DNA of 46,947 nucleotides, taken from positions 1-46,947 of the forward strand of contig JAIVEQ010000033.1 of the NCBI GenBank assembly GCA_023838465.1, in the 5' to 3' direction. Position numbers and translations under genes: made by a program. The notes beneath the pieces are model-generated. The model did no database searches and was not told the DNA's origin. It saw only the letters and a list, made by a program, of their open reading frames with translations. The stretch's first letter is position 1; each line of letters begins with the position of its first letter. This DNA comes from Candidatus Thiodiazotropha sp. (GTDB lineage: Bacteria; Pseudomonadota; Gammaproteobacteria; Chromatiales; Chromatiaceae). Positions 16,600-24,723 of the stretch are shown here, in pieces.

Positions 16600-18486
16600 T
16601 TATATTTCTGCTAGATCACCTTTCTCTTCCAGCCATTTTTTTCGGTCTGATGCACGCTTCTTTGCAAGCATCATGTCCATGACTTTGTTTGTGTTATCTC
16701 CTGACTCTACCGTTAACTGTATCAACCGTCGAGTATCCGGGTGAATAGTCGTCTCACGCAGTTGCAGCGGATTCATCTCACCGAGACCTTTGAATCGCTG
16801 CACATTGACCTTACCACGTAACTTCTCGGCTTCAATACGATCCAGTACACCCTGCTTTTCCGAATCGTCCAATGCATAAAAAACCTGTTTACCCACATCG
16901 ATTCGATAGAGCGGAGGCATCGCCATATAAACATGTCCCTGCACCACCAACTGCTTGAAGTGGCGCAAGAACAAAGCGCACAGCAAGGTTGCGATATGCA
17001 GCCCATCTGAATCCGCATCGGCCAAAATGCAGACCTTGCCAAACCTAAGTTTAGACAGGTCGCTGCTACCAGGTTCCACGCCAATTGCTACCGAAATGTC
17101 ATGGACCTCCTGAGAAGCCAGCACATCAGCAGGTTCCACTTCCCAGGTATTGAGTATCTTTCCACGTAGCGGCATGATTGCCTGAAACTCCCGATCTCTG
17201 GCCTGCTTTGCTGAGCCTCCGGCAGAATCTCCTTCCACCAGAAACAGCTCACTGCGTGTCGGGTCTACTGAACTGCAATCGGCCAATTTACCTGGTAGTG
17301 CCGGGCCCTGCGTCACCTTCTTTCTTGCTACCTTACGGCCTGCACGCATACGGCTCTGTGCAGAAGTAATAGCCATCTCGGCGATTCGTTCACCGACATC
17401 GGTATGCTGGTTGAGCCATAAACTGAAGGAGTCCTTGACCACACCTGAGACAAAGGCGGCACACTCCCTTGAAGATAGACGCTCTTTAGTCTGACCGGAA
17501 AACTGAGGGTCCTGCAATTTGACGGAGAGCACATATGAGACCCAATTCCATACATCCTCCGGTGTCAGTTTAATGCCACGGGGCATCAGATTGCGGAATT
17601 CACAGAACTCCCTGACAGCGTCTGTCAGGCCGGTTCGCAGGCCATTGACATGGGTACCTCCCTGGGAGGTTGGGATCAGATTGACATAACTCTCCGTAAC
17701 AACCTCACCACCTTCAGGTAACCATACGACTGCCCAGGTAGCCGTTTCGGCATTCCCAGACATCTCCCCGACAAAGCCATCGAGCGGTATTTTATCCACC
17801 CCTTGCAAGGCATCCAGCAGATAATCCCTTAAACCATCCTGGTAGACCCACGCCTCTCTTTCACCACTCTTCTCGTCAAAAAATGAGACTTTCAGACCAG
17901 GACAGAGTACCGCCTTGGCCCTAAGGACATGGCGTAACTGCCGAGTCGAGAAACGTGAGCTGTCAAAATAGTTCGCATCCGGCCAAAATCGGACACGAGT
18001 ACCGGTATTATTACGCCCTACCTTACCCACTACCTCCAGATCAGAAACCTTGTGCCCATCCGCAAAGGCGATGTTGTACTCTTTTGCATCTCGACGAACC
18101 CAAACTTCAAGATGTTTGGAGAGTGCGTTTACCACTGAAACACCGACACCATGCAGACCACCGGAGAACTGATAACTCTTATTTGAGAACTTGCCACCGG
18201 CATGCAGCTTGGTCAGTATCACCTCGACACCCGGCACCCCCTGATGCGGGTGGATATCAACAGGCATACCGCGACCATCATCCACAACTTCCAGCGAACC
18301 ATCTTTATACAGGGCGACATCAATCGATTTGGCATAGCCTGCGACCGCTTCATCCACACTGTTATCAATGACTTCCTGGGCCAAGTGGTTTGGCCTTGTG
18401 GTGTCGGTGTACATGCCTGGTCGCTTACGTACCGGCTCCAGGCCGCTGAGGACTTCAATATCGGAAGCGTCGTAACTACCACTCAT
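16600..18486 (-). CDS. parE: DNA topoisomerase IV subunit B
   Basis: ATPase subunit of topoisomerase IV, which decatenates daughter chromosomes with ParC. The 628 residues match ParE (630 in E. coli) and are much shorter than gammaproteobacterial GyrB (about 800), which carries an extra insert. The GHKL ATPase motifs are EVIDNSVDEA, VVDDGRGMPVDIHP and SGGLHGVGVSVVNAL; the TOPRIM domain has LVEGDSAGGSAKQARDR and the acidic DADSDG. The start ATG gives the standard N-terminus (SGLEPVRKRPGMYT). The Shine-Dalgarno is weak. No parC lies in the window. Confidence 0.96.
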   Translation of the reverse strand: MSGSYDASDIEVLSGLEPVRKRPGMYTDTTRPNHLAQEVIDNSVDEAVAGYAKSIDVALYKDGSLEVVDDGRGMPVDIHPHQGVPGVEVILTKLHAGGKFSNKSYQFSGGLHGVGVSVVNALSKHLEVWVRRDAKEYNIAFADGHKVSDLEVVGKVGRNNTGTRVRFWPDANYFDSSRFSTRQLRHVLRAKAVLCPGLKVSFFDEKSGEREAWVYQDGLRDYLLDALQGVDKIPLDGFVGEMSGNAETATWAVVWLPEGGEVVTESYVNLIPTSQGGTHVNGLRTGLTDAVREFCEFRNLMPRGIKLTPEDVWNWVSYVLSVKLQDPQFSGQTKERLSSRECAAFVSGVVKDSFSLWLNQHTDVGERIAEMAITSAQSRMRAGRKVARKKVTQGPALPGKLADCSSVDPTRSELFLVEGDSAGGSAKQARDREFQAIMPLRGKILNTWEVEPADVLASQEVHDISVAIGVEPGSSDLSKLRFGKVCILADADSDGLHIATLLCALFLRHFKQLVVQGHVYMAMPPLYRIDVGKQVFYALDDSEKQGVLDRIEAEKLRGKVNVQRFKGLGEMNPLQLRETTIHPDTRRLIQLTVESGDNTNKVMDMMLAKKRASDRKKWLEEKGDLAEI

Positions 18487-18732
18487 CTTGCTCTGTCGAT
18501 CCTATACTATTGGTTATCAACGGCGGGGAGTTTACACACCTGTGATATGGCTGGCGAGCCTTGAATCTGAAACTGTGGACACAAATCAGGTTGCCACTTT
18601 GTCCATCATGTCTCAAACATCCTCCCATCACCGGGAAACCAGCCCTTTCATCTTTATTGACCGTTACATGAAGGGTGGGTTAGTTTAAACTCCCCCGATT
18701 CAGGTAAAACCATCCACAGCGACGACGAAAAC

Positions 18733-18972
18733 GTGCCTAGAAAAAAGAAACTCCCCGCCTTCGAGGAGGCAATGAACGAGCTGGAGAGCCTGGTTGAATC
18801 CCTGGAGCAAGGCGACCAGCCTCTTGAGGAATCCCTAAAATCGTTTGAGCGCGGTGTAGCCCTGACCCGCATCTGTCAAACATCACTGCAAGAGGCAGAA
18901 CAAAAGGTTCGTATTCTCAATAGCGACTCCCAAGCATCTGACCTGGTACCCTTCTCCGATGACAACGAATGA
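18733..18972 (+). CDS. xseB: Exodeoxyribonuclease VII small subunit
   Basis: This 79-residue acidic helical protein joins XseA to form exonuclease VII, which degrades single-stranded DNA. Diagnostic phrases are AFEEAMNELESLVESLEQGD, LEESLKSFERGVALTR and LQEAEQKVRIL. The start is GTG at 18733, giving VPRKKKLPAF, which fits the family N-terminus (MPKK...). It overlaps ispA by 14 bp, the usual xseB-ispA arrangement. It is divergent from parE. Confidence 0.95.
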   Translation: MPRKKKLPAFEEAMNELESLVESLEQGDQPLEESLKSFERGVALTRICQTSLQEAEQKVRILNSDSQASDLVPFSDDNE

Positions 18973-19861
18973 AGCACTGAACCACTACACCCAACAGTGC
19001 CAGCAGCGTGTCGAGCAGGCCCTGGATCAGCTTCTCCCCTCTACAAACACCCTGCCGACTCGTCTACATGAGGCGATGCGTTATGCTACACTCAACGGTG
19101 GCAAGCGGATACGCCCTCTATTGGTTTATGCGGCAGGCCAGGCACTTGATATTGCTCAGGAACGGCTCGATGCTCCCGCCTGTGCAGTAGAGCTGATCCA
19201 CGCCTACTCTCTGGTCCATGACGATCTACCAGCGATGGATGATGATGACTTAAGACGCAATCAACCGACCTGTCATCGCGCCTATGATGAGGCAACGGCC
19301 ATCCTGGTTGGCGATGCGCTTCAATCCCTGGCCTTCAAGTCCCTGTGCTGCGATGAATGCATGCAGGCCGATGCTCAGATCAGACTTTCCATGGTCGAGA
19401 TCCTGGCCCGCGCCAGCGGCTCACGTGGTATGGCAGGAGGACAGGCTATCGATCTGCAGGCTGTAGGCAGGGACCTCAACCTGGCCGAATTGGAAAATCT
19501 GCATATACATAAGACCGGCGCACTCATTCGTGCTGCTGTACGGATGAGCACACTAATCAATCCTGCTGCAGATAAAGCACTCACTACCGGGCTTGATCAC
19601 TATGCCAAGTGCATTGGACTGGCATTTCAGATTCAGGACGACATCCTCGACGTTGAAGGCGATACCCATACGCTGGGTAAGACAAAAGGTAAAGATTTCG
19701 CTCAGGAAAAGCCCACCTATCCCTCTTTGTTAGGTCTTACCGGCGCCAAAGAAAAGGCTGGACAGCTACTTCAGGAGGCTTTACAGAGCCTGGATAGGTT
19801 CAACACCGAGGCTGATCCACTACGATGGATTGCGCAATACATTACAGAGCGAAAGCACTGA
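18959..19861 (+). CDS. ispA: (2E,6E)-farnesyl diphosphate synthase
   Basis: Condenses dimethylallyl and geranyl diphosphate with isopentenyl diphosphate to give farnesyl diphosphate, precursor of undecaprenyl phosphate and quinone tails. The 300-residue protein has the first aspartate-rich motif DDLPAMD (88-94), the second DDILD (227-231), and the GGKRIRP diphosphate-binding loop (47-53). Length matches IspA (about 299). The ATG lies inside the xseB end, implying coupling. The commonly following dxs gene is absent; a 333-bp gap and then folE2 come next. Confidence 0.96.
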   Translation: MTTNEALNHYTQQCQQRVEQALDQLLPSTNTLPTRLHEAMRYATLNGGKRIRPLLVYAAGQALDIAQERLDAPACAVELIHAYSLVHDDLPAMDDDDLRRNQPTCHRAYDEATAILVGDALQSLAFKSLCCDECMQADAQIRLSMVEILARASGSRGMAGGQAIDLQAVGRDLNLAELENLHIHKTGALIRAAVRMSTLINPAADKALTTGLDHYAKCIGLAFQIQDDILDVEGDTHTLGKTKGKDFAQEKPTYPSLLGLTGAKEKAGQLLQEALQSLDRFNTEADPLRWIAQYITERKH

Positions 19862-20194
19862 TACAACGCCTGTCCAACCATCACTGAACATTGCGGCGAT
19901 GCTCCTTTAGAGTGTGTAAAAACTGCTAACAAACTGAAAAACAACTATCTTTTATGAAATTAACCAAACAACCATTTGGTCAGAAGTTTGACTCTACCCA
20001 CCGATTTTGGGGATAATTTCTGGTTCGACCCGATTGATTAGGGTGTACGCAGTCACAAACCACACCTGAATCCACGGACTCAGTGTTAAATACCTGATGT
20101 TCTATCAGTTGTCCCCAATGCGTGGTGTGGATACCCTTGGATCAATGATTTCATCACAAGCTCACACCACAGGGTGAAGCAGGAAAAAACGAAC
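19862..20194. other. 333-bp gap between ispA and folE2
   Basis: No coding frame is visible. It contains a short hairpin ACCAAA/TTTGGT (19963-19968 and 19975-19980) after ispA without a T-tract, and a possible three-stem fold at 20060-20130 (separate entry) that would lie in the folE2 leader. Confidence 0.4.
20060..20130 (+). promoter_or_regulatory. Possible structured mRNA leader of folE2
   Basis: Three pairings nest in 71 bases: an outer stem CCACAC (20060-20065) with GTGTGG (20125-20130); a hairpin CTGA-TCC/GGA-TCAG (20066-20083) with one mismatch; and CTGAT/ATCAG (20094-20098 and 20104-20108). The layout is a three-way junction ending 64 bp before the folE2 ATG. I cannot match it to a named riboswitch, and chance pairing is possible. 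Confidence 0.25.
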
Positions 20195-21013
20195 ATGCTC
20201 GACAAGACACCGCTAAACGGATCACAGATTGCTGACGTGCAGAACAGTGCTGATACCCGCCAAATTGCCATCAACAAGGTAGGTATCAAGGATATACGCC
20301 ACCCCATGAGGATCAAAGATCGCAGTGAAGGTGAGCAGCACACGATTGCGAATTTCAATATGTACGTCAATCTGCCACATAACTTCAAGGGCACTCATAT
20401 GTCCCGGTTTGTTGAGATCCTCAACAGCCATGAAACCGAGGTTACGGTCGAGTCATTCAAGGATATGCTGGCCGAGATGACCGATCGTCTGGAAGCGAAA
20501 TCCGGCCATATAGAGATGAACTTCCCCTTCTTCATCAATAAAACCGCACCGGTTTCAGGTGTCATTAGCCTGCTGGATTACAACGTCACCCTGATTGGAG
20601 AGATCCATGACGGCACACCCATCATCGAAATCAAGGTTGTGGTTCCGGTCACCAGCCTCTGCCCCTGCTCAAAAAAGATCTCCGACCGCGGAGCCCATAA
20701 TCAACGTTCCCATGTCACTGTCCAAGCCAGGACCAATGGCTTTATCTGGATCGAAGAGATCATCGACATGGTCGAAAAACAGGCATCCTGTGAACTCTAT
20801 GGCCTACTGAAGAGACCTGATGAAAAGTTTGTCACTGAACATGCTTACGACAATCCGAAATTTGTCGAGGATATGGTGCGTGATATCGCCGTACAGTTGA
20901 ATAACGAAAAACGAATCAGTGCTTATATCGTCGAATCGGAAAATTTCGAGTCGATTCACAACCACTCAGCCTATGCATTGATTGAGCGGGATAAAATGAC
21001 GGATCCAGTTTAG
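20195..21013 (+). CDS. folE2: GTP cyclohydrolase FolE2 (type IB)
   Basis: Converts GTP to 7,8-dihydroneopterin triphosphate, the first step to folate and queuosine precursors, with a different fold and looser metal need than zinc-dependent FolE. The 272 residues match the family. The conserved [11 protein letters not shown] with the active-site cysteines (156, 158) and the downstream GAHNQRSH are present, plus DIRHPMRI and [14 protein letters not shown] start at ATG 20195, with AGGA about 10 bases upstream, rather than the GTG 21 bases earlier. FolE2 is often induced under zinc limitation by Zur; I see no Zur site here. Confidence 0.94.
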   Translation: MLDKTPLNGSQIADVQNSADTRQIAINKVGIKDIRHPMRIKDRSEGEQHTIANFNMYVNLPHNFKGTHMSRFVEILNSHETEVTVESFKDMLAEMTDRLEAKSGHIEMNFPFFINKTAPVSGVISLLDYNVTLIGEIHDGTPIIEIKVVVPVTSLCPCSKKISDRGAHNQRSHVTVQARTNGFIWIEEIIDMVEKQASCELYGLLKRPDEKFVTEHAYDNPKFVEDMVRDIAVQLNNEKRISAYIVESENFESIHNHSAYALIERDKMTDPV

Positions 21014-21018
21014 TTGGT

Positions 21019-21065
21019 CCGTAAATGGATGTTATTTACGGTAGGGTGCGGTCGGGCCGCATCCT
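21019..21065. terminator. Tandem hairpins between convergent folE2 and protease genes
   Basis: Two adjacent hairpins follow the folE2 stop. The first has an 8-bp stem (CCGTAAAT at 21019-21026, ATTTACGG at 21034-21041); the second a 9-bp GC-rich stem with one G-T pair (21043-21051 and 21057-21065). There is no long T-tract, so efficiency as intrinsic terminators is uncertain. The position between convergent genes suggests a bidirectional stop. Confidence 0.5.
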
Positions 21066-21094
21066 ATATGGCTGATCATCATTCATTTTCTTCC

Positions 21095-21742
21095 TCAGAA
21101 CCGCTGTTCCAAAATCAGTACTGATCCCTGGTCCTCCATCTTCACCCGGTTGAGAAAGCTCATACCCAACAGGACCCGTCCCGGGCCATTGCTGTCGATC
21201 ACAAAACCTCTGATCTGTCGCAGTGTAATATCCCCTACCTGAACCCGGTCCAGGACTACATCATAAGCGGGCGTAGTCCCATTGGCGGTACTGACATAGA
21301 TCGGACTTCCCTCAAGTCGATAGGATATGCCCAGGCGTTTCGCCTGGTTTGCATGCATCGCTACAGCGGTTGCGCCGGTATCAACAAGAAAGTTCACGGT
21401 CAAGCCGTTGATCGTCCCCACGGTGGTATAGGCGCCTGCTTGATCTCGCCAGACTTTGGCAGTGAGCTGTTCCGGTTTGGAGAAGCGGGTGGTGATGTGC
21501 CCTCCCAATGGATAGGTTTGGCGTTCTCCATTCAACTCAATAACCGCCTCTTTACTGGTAGCCGATATAAGACGCAGCCCTTCTGGCGAGGGTTGATTGA
21601 GTTTCAGCAACCGCCTGACACCATCCACACTAACCATCGCCTTGTCAGTGAAAAGTGCCTCCACAACGATCTGATCGACCGCAAAGGCCTGACTGGAAAT
21701 CAGGCTGATCAGTAACAGTATCAGACATTGTCCATTTCTCAT
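21095..21742 (-). CDS. Retropepsin-like aspartic protease (clan AA, TIGR02281 type)
   Basis: The 215-residue protein has an N-terminal signal peptide (about 1-21, ending SSQAFA) and a single retroviral-type aspartic protease domain. The catalytic triplet is FLVDTGATAVAMH (DTG at 121-123), followed by VVLDRVQVGDITL and RVLLGMSFLNRV, the usual hydrophobic-G-(M/Q)-(S/D)-FL motif. It must act as a dimer and is probably periplasmic or membrane-tethered. Its ATG follows the pgpA stop directly (TAAATG), so it is at the end of the nusB-thiL-pgpA transcription unit. The substrate is unknown. Confidence 0.9.
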   Translation of the reverse strand: MRNGQCLILLLISLISSQAFAVDQIVVEALFTDKAMVSVDGVRRLLKLNQPSPEGLRLISATSKEAVIELNGERQTYPLGGHITTRFSKPEQLTAKVWRDQAGAYTTVGTINGLTVNFLVDTGATAVAMHANQAKRLGISYRLEGSPIYVSTANGTTPAYDVVLDRVQVGDITLRQIRGFVIDSNGPGRVLLGMSFLNRVKMEDQGSVLILEQRF

Positions 21743-22222
21743 TTATAGCCACCTCAATAGATGCAGCAAAGCCATTGTGACTGCGGCAAAGATGCCAGCT
21801 AAAAGATCATCCAACATGATTCCAAAACCACCATCCACTTTACGATCAATCCAGCGTATGGGCCAGGGTTTGACGATATCAAACAGTCGAAAGAGTAGAA
21901 ACCCAACCAGGATCCACACCCAACCAGCAGAGGCAAAAGCCATGGTAACCAGATAGCCGACTATCTCATCCCACACAATGCCACCATGATCATGCACACC
22001 CAGGTCATCCGATGTTTTTTGACAAATCCAGATACCCGCTACGAACGCTAGCAGAACAAGCATTAAATAGTAGGATTGTGGTAGTGGCTCTATCACCAGA
22101 TAAAGCGGTATACCCACCAAAGTGCCAAAAGTACCAGGTGCCTTGGGCATTAATCCACTGCCAAATCCGAATGCAAGTAAATGCATGGGCTTTTTCATAT
22201 CTGGTAGTGATTTCTCAGTCAT
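21743..22222 (-). CDS. pgpA: Phosphatidylglycerophosphatase A
   Basis: Dephosphorylates phosphatidylglycerol phosphate to phosphatidylglycerol in the inner membrane. FGFGSGLMPKAPGTFGTL near the N-terminus, VWDEIVGYLV in the centre, and DRKVDGGFGIMLDDLLAG near the C-terminus are the conserved polar motifs of the family. Four hydrophobic segments are visible. I prefer the ATG at 22222 (MTEKSLPDMKKP), giving 159 residues, the usual size; an ATG 36 bases upstream has no Shine-Dalgarno. It follows thiL by about 150 bp, looser than the usual thiL-pgpA overlap. Confidence 0.93.
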   Translation of the reverse strand: MTEKSLPDMKKPMHLLAFGFGSGLMPKAPGTFGTLVGIPLYLVIEPLPQSYYLMLVLLAFVAGIWICQKTSDDLGVHDHGGIVWDEIVGYLVTMAFASAGWVWILVGFLLFRLFDIVKPWPIRWIDRKVDGGFGIMLDDLLAGIFAAVTMALLHLLRWL

Positions 22223-22372
22223 TAATCTGGAAACCTCATTAAGGAACACGTTGGCCATGCCAAGATAGCTGACAGGGTGTGTTCAACAATGCCTGGCAAG
22301 TTCCCCTGATTCGCAGATATTCCGAATATTGGCATGAATAACATAGTAACCCGGCCCCTTAATAGGCTCTGT

Positions 22373-23356
22373 TCAGGACGCGAAATGTTGATACCCAGAG
22401 CGTTCAGGCACCCAAAGCGTACCGTCTCGTTTGAAACAACGAAGACCCGCTTTCTGTTCTATATATCCTATCCGGGTCATTGGTAAACCCAGTCTATTCG
22501 CAAGCTCGCCGATTTGAATACGGTCCACTTCGGGTAGGGTGAAACAGAGTTCATAGTCATCTCCACCCGCAACAACCCTTGTCCAGTCATCCTCTTTACG
22601 AAGTGAATCTGCAACTGACCTGGAAAGCGGTAATTTCTCTAGCTCCAGACAGGCCCCGACACCACTGGATTGTAGAATATGTGTCAGATCCCCCAACAGA
22701 CCATCAGAGATATCGATTGCACTCGTTGCCATCTGCCGCAGGGCCAAGCCCACCTCAACTCTCGGTTCAGGCCGTTCCAGACGTCGTTTGAGGTACGCTA
22801 TATCCAAGACATCAACGGCTCCCCTTGACTCTATATGGTGCAGGGCCAATGCAGCGTCTCCCAGACAACCCGTGACATAGATATCATCACCCACTTGCGC
22901 ACCACTACGACGCAATCCTTCTCCGGCCGGTAAGAAGCCGTGAACTTGCACGGTAATACTTAACGGCCCCAGTGTGGTATCTCCCCCCACCAACTGTACA
23001 CCGTGATCTGTTGCCAATTTAGCGAACCCCCGACAAAAGGCACTGAGCCATGGCTCATCTATCTCTGGCAGGGTCAGTGCGAGGGTCACCCAGGCAGGTT
23101 GGGCACCCATTGCTGCCAGATCACTAAGATTAACTGCTAGCGCTTTATGACCAAGGCTTTCAGGTGATACGTCTGAGTAAAAATGCACGCCGGAAACCAG
23201 GGTATCAATACTCACAGCCAGGACCCTATCTTGGGGCACCTTGAGCAATGCAGCATCATCACCGATCCCCAACTGAACATCACTTCTAGCGAGAGTCAAT
23301 GCTGAAAAATAGTGCTTGATCAGGTTGAATTCAGCAATTTCACGATGCTTGTTCAT
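22373..23356 (-). CDS. thiL: Thiamine-monophosphate kinase
   Basis: Phosphorylates thiamine monophosphate to the active coenzyme thiamine diphosphate using ATP. The 327-residue protein has the PurM-like family motifs LGIGDDAALL, SIDTLVSGVHF, LAVNLSDLAAMGA and LVGGDTTLGPLSITVQVHG, plus AIDISDGLLGDL and VAGGDDYELCFT. The start ATG at 23356 lacks a recognisable Shine-Dalgarno: the 294-bp repeat ends 13 bases upstream and may have replaced the original leader. It normally sits next to nusB and pgpA, as here. Confidence 0.95.
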   Translation of the reverse strand: MNKHREIAEFNLIKHYFSALTLARSDVQLGIGDDAALLKVPQDRVLAVSIDTLVSGVHFYSDVSPESLGHKALAVNLSDLAAMGAQPAWVTLALTLPEIDEPWLSAFCRGFAKLATDHGVQLVGGDTTLGPLSITVQVHGFLPAGEGLRRSGAQVGDDIYVTGCLGDAALALHHIESRGAVDVLDIAYLKRRLERPEPRVEVGLALRQMATSAIDISDGLLGDLTHILQSSGVGACLELEKLPLSRSVADSLRKEDDWTRVVAGGDDYELCFTLPEVDRIQIGELANRLGLPMTRIGYIEQKAGLRCFKRDGTLWVPERSGYQHFAS

Positions 23357-23767
23357 GTCAGTAGCTGATAGGGCCTGTTAACACTAATTTGATCGTCACT
23401 GCCAAGACCATTTTTTTGTCCAGCAAGGCAGAAGGAGTGCGGTGTAGCCCGTCTACATAAGCGACTGATAACGCCGCTGGGCGAAAAAATGGCCTTGGCC
23501 CTTCGGGTTGCACCCCGAAGGAAGTGCCCTTGGGGTGCGCCTGAAAAAGCACCCCTCCGCGTTACTTGTCGCTCATTTGGAACAACCAAACCTCTCTCCT
23601 CGTGCCTTGATGGGTGCTTTTTCAGGCACAACAGTGGCAATCAAATTAGTGTTAACAGGCCCTGGTTGTCTCAATCAGTTCAGCAGTGTAACTTTTGGAA
23701 GGCAGGAGAATAAAGAAGGATAAAAATAAAATGAGTAAAACTGAAGGGAGATAACGAGGATTTCTAG
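23357..23767. other. 411-bp gap between nusB and thiL, mostly repeat element
   Basis: The gap is filled by the inverted-repeat element at 23370-23663 plus 104 bp of AT-rich sequence next to nusB. I see no real gene. The frames that stay open across the element are low-complexity reflections of its palindromes, not a recognisable transposase. Confidence 0.6.
23370..23663. mobile_element. 294-bp MITE-like element with perfect 24-bp terminal inverted repeats
   Basis: The ends 23370-23393 and 23640-23663 are perfect 24-bp inverted copies beginning AGGGCCTGTTAACAC. Nested inside are three more inverted pairs: 23401-23418 with 23482-23499 (16 of 18 match), a hairpin CCTTCGGG/CCCGAAGG (23500-23507 and 23514-23521), and a perfect 16-bp pair (23539-23554 with 23612-23627). 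No transposase gene is present, so it would be non-autonomous. The flanks show no clear target-site duplication, suggesting age or an unusual mechanism. It splits the normally tight nusB-thiL junction. Confidence 0.8.
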
Positions 23768-24205
23768 CTAATCCTTACTTTTTTTTGCCTTAATCTCTAC
23801 AGAACGGACCTGCTTTGCAACCTGATCGAGAACCCCATTGACGAATTTATGACCCTGATCTGCACCGAACACCTTGGCCAATTCCACTGCCTCATTAATA
23901 ACTACACGATAGGGTATTTCCAACTTATGGCTCAATTCATAGACGCCAAGTCGCAGAATTGCACGCTCAACCGGATCCACACTCTCTATGGCGCGGTCCA
24001 AGGAGGGCTTGAGTAGTTCATCCAACTGAACAAGATGACTTGGCACCCCTCGCAGAAGATCCTGAAAATAGGGAATTTCAAAACTATCGAGATCCTGCTC
24101 CTCAAGAAACTGATTGACGATATCATTGACATCCTGGCCGGCAACCTGCCATTGATAGATGGCTTGAACGGCATGTTTACGTGCTTGACTGCGTTTTACA
24201 TTCAT
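23768..24205 (-). CDS. nusB: Transcription antitermination protein NusB
   Basis: This small all-helical RNA-binding protein pairs with NusE (S10) on boxA RNA in rRNA antitermination. The 145 residues carry RSQARKHAVQAIYQWQVAG at the N-terminus, DRAIESVDPVERAILRLGVYEL in the middle and PYRVVINEAVELAKVFGADQGHKFVNGVLD at the end, all diagnostic. Its ATG overlaps the ribH stop by one base. The ribH-nusB-thiL order is the standard proteobacterial arrangement. Confidence 0.97.
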   Translation of the reverse strand: MNVKRSQARKHAVQAIYQWQVAGQDVNDIVNQFLEEQDLDSFEIPYFQDLLRGVPSHLVQLDELLKPSLDRAIESVDPVERAILRLGVYELSHKLEIPYRVVINEAVELAKVFGADQGHKFVNGVLDQVAKQVRSVEIKAKKSKD

Positions 24206-24678
24206 TAACCGATCTGACGCAATAGATTGACCATCTCAATGGCGGAAAGAGTGGCTTCCGCCCCCTTATTCCCCGCCTTGGTGCCAGCACGCTCAATAGC
24301 CTGCTCAATGGTATCCACCGTCAATACACCAAATGCAATAGGGACACCGTGCTTAAGACTCACCTGAGCCATCCCTTTCACGCATTCACCAGCGACATAG
24401 TCGAAATGCGGGGTACCACCACGAATCACAGCACCAAGTGCAATAATGGCATCATATTCTCCGGAGGCCGCCAGCTTATCTAATGCCACTGGCATTTCAA
24501 ATGCACCGGGGAGACGTACCAGCGTCATATCATTATCACTGGCACCATGCCGTTTCAGGGTATCGATGGCCCCATCCAGGAGACTTTCGACAATAAAGCT
24601 GTTGAAACGCGCCGCCACCAGGCAGAAACGCGCATTGTTGACAGTCATTGCCCCTTCGATCGTCTTTATACTCATCAT
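24205..24678 (-). CDS. ribH: 6,7-dimethyl-8-ribityllumazine synthase
   Basis: Condenses 5-amino-6-ribitylaminouracil with 3,4-dihydroxy-2-butanone 4-phosphate, the penultimate riboflavin step. The 157-residue protein has [52 protein letters not shown] (phosphate-binding and catalytic His) and [17 protein letters not shown]. Length matches the 156 of E. coli. It lies 45 bp after ribB and overlaps nusB by one base. Confidence 0.97.
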   Translation of the reverse strand: MMSIKTIEGAMTVNNARFCLVAARFNSFIVESLLDGAIDTLKRHGASDNDMTLVRLPGAFEMPVALDKLAASGEYDAIIALGAVIRGGTPHFDYVAGECVKGMAQVSLKHGVPIAFGVLTVDTIEQAIERAGTKAGNKGAEATLSAIEMVNLLRQIG

Positions 24679-24723
24679 ACTTACCCTGAAATTAAAACTG
24701 ACAGTTTGCGCTATTCAAACCAA

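Noticed and set aside
21043..21065. GC-rich hairpin after folE2 as a member of a repeat family
   Set aside because: A loosely similar GGGCCGCACC string occurs near 15960, but the match is too short to call a repeat; kept only as part of a terminator.
23353..23640. Open frame of about 95 codons across the repeat element as a transposase fragment
   Set aside because: It has no DDE or helix-turn-helix motif and its composition follows the nested palindromes; no homology is recognisable.
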